Source: an uncultured Flavobacteriaceae bacterium
GTDB lineage: Bacteria; Bacteroidota; Bacteroidia; Flavobacteriales; Flavobacteriaceae
Reading direction: 5' to 3'
Length of the DNA stretch: 35,041 nucleotides
NCBI GenBank assembly: GCA_905479415.1
Contig: CAJQMK010000041.1
Span: 1-35,041 of the forward strand
Part shown: piece after piece, positions 32,041-35,041 of the stretch
Position numbering within the stretch: the stretch's first letter is position 1
Layout: the number at the start of each line of letters is the position of its first letter
The notes under the pieces: model-generated
What the model saw: the letters and a program-made list of their open reading frames with translations, nothing else
What the model was told of the DNA's origin: nothing
Database searches by the model: none
Position numbers and translations under genes: made by a program

Positions 32041-32109
32041 AAAAATTATAATTGGAACCGATAAAGATATCTATTTATGTTTTTATTGTTCAACGATTAT
32101 GCCACAAAC

Positions 32110-32152
32110 TCAATATTTATGTTAAGTTGATAATTATATACCTAAATATTGA
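32110..32152. repeat. Inverted repeat (10-nt arms, 23-nt spacer) between gltB and nhaD
   Basis: TCAATATTTA at 32110-32119 and its exact reverse complement TAAATATTGA at 32143-32152. It lies in the 204-bp divergent region, about 70 nt upstream of gltB and 93 nt upstream of nhaD. A regulator half-site pair is possible. There is no T-run that would make it a terminator for either gene. Confidence 0.35.
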
Positions 32153-32244
32153 TTATTTCATATTTTAAAACTATTATTTTGAATATTTTTCAAAATGCTT
32201 TCTATTAATTTTTTTTTATATATTTTTAAGCTCAAATTTTTTTT

Positions 32245-33567
32245 ATGGAAATTCTTATTATTTCAGTATTTGTTTTAGGCTACATTTTAATCACTCTTGA
32301 ACATTCAATAAAAATTGATAAACTTATTCCTGCTCTAGGAATGATGGGTATTTTATGGGCAATTATTGCATTAAATCATTTAGATGTTTACGACATCAAT
32401 TTAGAATTATTAAAATTAGAACCAACACACATTGAGGAGGTTTTATTACATCATTTGGGTAAAACAGCTGAAATTTTAATTTTTCTTTTAGGTGCAATGA
32501 CTATTGTAGAAATAATTGACTATTTCGATGGATTTTCTGGCATTAAACAGGTTATAAAGACAAGAAGTAAAGTCAAAATTTTATGGATTTTTGGTGCATT
32601 AGCTTTTGTTCTTTCAGCTATAATTGATAATCTAACTGCTACAATTGTATTAATAACTCTTCTACAAAAACTTGTAAAAGTAAGATCATTAAAATTATGG
32701 TATGCAGGTTTAATTATTATTGCTGCGAATGCTGGAGGAGCATGGTCTCCAATCGGAGATATTACTACAACTATGTTATGGATTGGTAATAAAGTCAGTG
32801 AAGTTAACCTTGTTAAATACTTGATTATTCCTTCCATTGTTTGTATGGTAGTTCCATTTTTAATAGCATCAAAATTTAGCATTTTTAAGGGCGAATTGGA
32901 AGTAACTGAAATTAATGAAGAAAGTAGTCCACATGGAAATAAAATGTTATTCTTAGGACTAGGTTCTATATTATTTGTACCCTTTTTTAAAGTAATCACT
33001 CATCTGCCACCATATGTTGGAATGATGCTTTCACTAGCTTTTGTTGCTACAATTGCTGAAATATTATCAAACAAAAAAATTAATATTTCTAATGTGGATT
33101 CAGAAAGTGATGCTGTTGCTCACCACAGTCCTGTTCATCATTCGCTTTCAAAAATTGAACTTCCCAGTATCTTATTCTTCTTAGGAATTTTATTAGCGGT
33201 TGGAGCACTAGAATCTTTAGGAATTTTATTCAATTTCGCTGGATATTTAACTGAATTATTTCCAAACACTGACGTATTAATGATACTGTTTGGATTTTTA
33301 TCCGCTGTTATTGATAATGTTCCGTTAGTTGCTGCCTCAATGGGTATGTTCCCAAATTTACTTGACGATCCCTTATGGCATGGTTTAGCTTTTTCTGCTG
33401 GGACAGGCGGAAGTATGTTGATTATAGGATCAGCTGCTGGAGTTGTAGCAATGGGTATGGAGAAAATTGATTTTTTCTGGTATCTAAAAAAAGTTGCTAT
33501 TCTAGCACTAATAGGTTTTTTATCCGGATACGGAACATTTATGTTACTTAGAGATTTTGTTCTTTAG
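32245..33567 (+). CDS. nhaD: Na+/H+ antiporter, NhaD type
   Basis: A 440-residue polytopic membrane protein of the ion-transporter superfamily. About ten or more hydrophobic segments run from the N-terminus to the end. The two repeat halves carry the paired motifs AIIDNLTATIVLITLLQKL with GGAWSPIGDITTTMLWIG, and VIDNVPLVAASMGMF with GTGGSMLIIGSAAGVVAMG, which are typical of NhaD. It should expel sodium in exchange for protons, in line with a marine life style. A loop around residues 285-300 is histidine-rich (H293, H294, H298, H299). folC follows after 5 nt, so they are probably co-transcribed. Confidence 0.93.
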   Translation: MEILIISVFVLGYILITLEHSIKIDKLIPALGMMGILWAIIALNHLDVYDINLELLKLEPTHIEEVLLHHLGKTAEILIFLLGAMTIVEIIDYFDGFSGIKQVIKTRSKVKILWIFGALAFVLSAIIDNLTATIVLITLLQKLVKVRSLKLWYAGLIIIAANAGGAWSPIGDITTTMLWIGNKVSEVNLVKYLIIPSIVCMVVPFLIASKFSIFKGELEVTEINEESSPHGNKMLFLGLGSILFVPFFKVITHLPPYVGMMLSLAFVATIAEILSNKKINISNVDSESDAVAHHSPVHHSLSKIELPSILFFLGILLAVGALESLGILFNFAGYLTELFPNTDVLMILFGFLSAVIDNVPLVAASMGMFPNLLDDPLWHGLAFSAGTGGSMLIIGSAAGVVAMGMEKIDFFWYLKKVAILALIGFLSGYGTFMLLRDFVL

Positions 33568-33572
33568 CACTA

Positions 33573-34778
33573 ATGAATTATACACAAACAGTTAATTGGC
33601 TTTTTAATCAATTACCTGTTTATCAAATAGACGGCAAATTTAAGTATAAAGTAGACTTAGGGCCTATTTTAAAGACTTGCGATTACTTAAAAAATCCTCA
33701 AAATACTTTTAAGTCTATACATGTGGCTGGAACTAATGGAAAAGGTTCAAGTTCTCACATGTTATCATCAATATTGCAGGAATCAGGATTAAGGGTTGGA
33801 TTGTATACTTCTCCTCATTTATTAGACTTTCGTGAGCGAATTAAATTAAATGGAAAATTTATAGAAAAAAATTTTGTTTCTGATTTTGTAACAAAACATA
33901 TTGATTTTTTTGAAAACAATAAAATTTCATTTTTTGAAATGACTGTGGCCATGGCATTTGATTATTTTGCTAAATCGAATGTTGATATCGCAGTTATTGA
34001 AACTGGACTTGGAGGCAGGTTGGACTCTACAAATATTTTAGACCCTTTAGTTTCTCTCATTACAAATATTGGATTAGATCACAAAGAATTTTTAGGAAAT
34101 AATCTTAAAGATATAGCAAAAGAAAAAGCAGGAATAATTAAAAGTAGTGTTCCAGTTGTAATCAGCGAATTTCAAAAAGAAACCTATCCTGTTTTTGAAA
34201 ACAAAGCACAAAAAATTGGAACAAAAATACATCTGGCTGAAATCACTAATAAGTTTAAAACTGATTTATTAGGTGATTTTCAAAATAAAAACATAAATGG
34301 AGTAGTCAAGGTAATTTCTCTTTTAGATCATTTAAATATTTCAAATCAAAATATCGAAAAAGGCCTATTAAATATCAAAAAAAACACTGGGTTAATAGGT
34401 AGGTTTCAAATTTTATGTGATTCCCCAAAAGTAATATGTGATGTTGGTCATAATCTAGAAGCTTTCCAAGAAATATTAGCTAATCTCAGTTGTTTGAAAT
34501 TTGACAACTTAAAATTTGTATTAGGTTTTGTTAAGGGAAAAGATTTTGAAAAAATTATAGATATTCTTCCTAAAAATGCTCATTATTTCTTTTGTACACC
34601 AAATATTGAAAGAGGACTTTCTTTAGATAGTTTAGCGAGTTATGGCTCTGTTAGTAAACTTAAATATAGCTTGCACGACAGTGTATCGGATGCTTATAAT
34701 TCTGCTCTTTCAGGTTCATCCGAAAAAGATTTAATTTTTATTGGAGGAAGTAATTTTACTGTTTCTGAAATTTTATGA
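33573..34778 (+). CDS. folC: Bifunctional folylpolyglutamate synthase / dihydrofolate synthase
   Basis: A 401-residue Mur-ligase-like enzyme that adds glutamate to folates and/or joins glutamate to dihydropteroate. The P-loop is HVAGTNGKGSSSHML (50-64). SPHLLDFRERI follows near residue 79, then VIETGLGGRLDSTN near 140 and the nucleotide-site segment ITNIGLDHKEFLGN near 163. The C-terminal domain starts with IGRFQIL and ICDVGHNLEAF. It is slightly short but complete. Whether it has both activities cannot be told here. It sits 5 nt after nhaD, with the lipoprotein esterase gene starting 31 nt downstream. Confidence 0.95.
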   Translation: MNYTQTVNWLFNQLPVYQIDGKFKYKVDLGPILKTCDYLKNPQNTFKSIHVAGTNGKGSSSHMLSSILQESGLRVGLYTSPHLLDFRERIKLNGKFIEKNFVSDFVTKHIDFFENNKISFFEMTVAMAFDYFAKSNVDIAVIETGLGGRLDSTNILDPLVSLITNIGLDHKEFLGNNLKDIAKEKAGIIKSSVPVVISEFQKETYPVFENKAQKIGTKIHLAEITNKFKTDLLGDFQNKNINGVVKVISLLDHLNISNQNIEKGLLNIKKNTGLIGRFQILCDSPKVICDVGHNLEAFQEILANLSCLKFDNLKFVLGFVKGKDFEKIIDILPKNAHYFFCTPNIERGLSLDSLASYGSVSKLKYSLHDSVSDAYNSALSGSSEKDLIFIGGSNFTVSEIL

Positions 34779-34809
34779 TTTTTGGTACAAATTTTGAAAT
34801 ACTAATAAT

Positions 34810-35041
34810 ATGAAAAATTTGATTTTATTAATCATTCTAGTTTTTTCTTTTTCTTGTTCAACTGATGAACTTGAAAAAGACGGTTATGATAAGGATGGTA
34901 ACTCTTATAATGGACCTATTGAAACTATCACTCACAATGGTGTAGAAAGGAAATATATTATTTATACTCCTCAAGGTTATGATGGTAATTCAAAATTACC
35001 ACTTTTATTAAACTTTCATGGATACGGTGGACAGGCAGGTG
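34810..35041 (+). CDS. Lipoprotein esterase / PHB-depolymerase-like alpha/beta hydrolase, 5' part only
   Basis: 77 codons are visible before the window ends. A lipoprotein signal peptide (VFSFSC, C16) is followed by an acidic stretch STDELEKD; acidic residues after the lipid cysteine often mark surface export in Bacteroidota. The mature start, HNGVERKYIIYTPQGYD then LPLLLNFHGYGGQAG, matches the polyhydroxybutyrate depolymerase/feruloyl esterase (LpqC, CE1-like) group. The HGYGG is the oxyanion-hole loop. The catalytic Ser, Asp and His lie beyond the edge, so activity and substrate cannot be judged. Confidence 0.8.
   Translation, partial: MKNLILLIILVFSFSCSTDELEKDGYDKDGNSYNGPIETITHNGVERKYIIYTPQGYDGNSKLPLLLNFHGYGGQAG

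Noticed and set aside
32041-32244. Possible promoters for gltB (TATCTTTA near 32062) and nhaD (TATTTTG near 32173)
   Set aside because: Each deviates from TAnnTTTG in a fixed base or in spacing; too weak to call in DNA of this composition.
32520-32999. 159-residue open frame antisense to nhaD
   Set aside because: It mirrors a transmembrane gene in the opposite frame, has no family features, and nhaD is clearly the real gene.

Overview
The window reads as a chromosomal segment of a marine-type member of the Bacteroidota (class Flavobacteriia). Reasons: strongly A+T-rich DNA, many short lipoprotein signal peptides, Bacteroidota-type -7 promoter elements (TAnnTTTG) just in front of start codons, and families typical of the group (DUF4136 lipoprotein, HExxH metalloprotease of the DUF5117/DUF4953 type, rnhB-linked putative porin, lysS with a C-terminal extension). 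Almost all of it is core genome, tightly packed. I see no rRNA, tRNA, CRISPR array, insertion sequence, phage gene or attachment site.

Layout. 1-5579 (minus strand) is a three-gene operon for beta-glucan use: a cytoplasmic GH149/GH94-like glucan phosphorylase, a GH17 lipoprotein and a glycosidase cut by the window edge. A 431-bp divergent intergenic region (5580-6010) is the only gene-free stretch above 300 bp. 6011-8245 carries the ribosome-assembly GTPase genes era and der. 8246-9540 (minus) holds an M23 peptidase and a MerR-type regulator. 9641-12253 is alaS, facing a DUF4136 lipoprotein (12254-12796, TTG start). 12889-15880 is an overlapping operon: a PLP-dependent deaminase-like enzyme, a glucosaminidase-LysM lipoprotein and hemL. 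15877-20137 (minus) is lysS followed by a large zinc metalloprotease. 20242-21113 is a tiny Pmp3/YqaE membrane protein with a TTG start, then lipB. 21093-24068 (minus) is rnhB and a 787-residue lipoprotein with a beta-propeller-like half. 24148-26070 is an outer-membrane porin. 26078-32040 (minus) is gltB-gltD. 32245-34778 is nhaD-folC, followed by the start of a lipoprotein esterase that runs off the end.

How the genes work together. The glucan operon is the only clear catabolic module: a lipid-anchored GH17 and a second exported glycosidase would cut a beta-1,3-glucan such as laminarin, and the phosphorylase would release glucose 1-phosphate in the cytoplasm. The rest is housekeeping: tRNA charging (alaS, lysS), ribosome assembly (era, der), tetrapyrrole and lipoate synthesis (hemL, lipB), folate polyglutamation (folC), ammonium assimilation (gltBD), sodium/proton exchange (nhaD) and envelope care (M23 peptidase, glucosaminidase, lipoproteins).

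I did not find a convincing new defence or mobile system. The more interesting points are the phosphorolytic glucan operon, very short or absent 5' leaders behind TAnnTTTG elements, convergent gene pairs with no space for terminators, and two small or odd-start genes that simple gene calling would miss or misplace.
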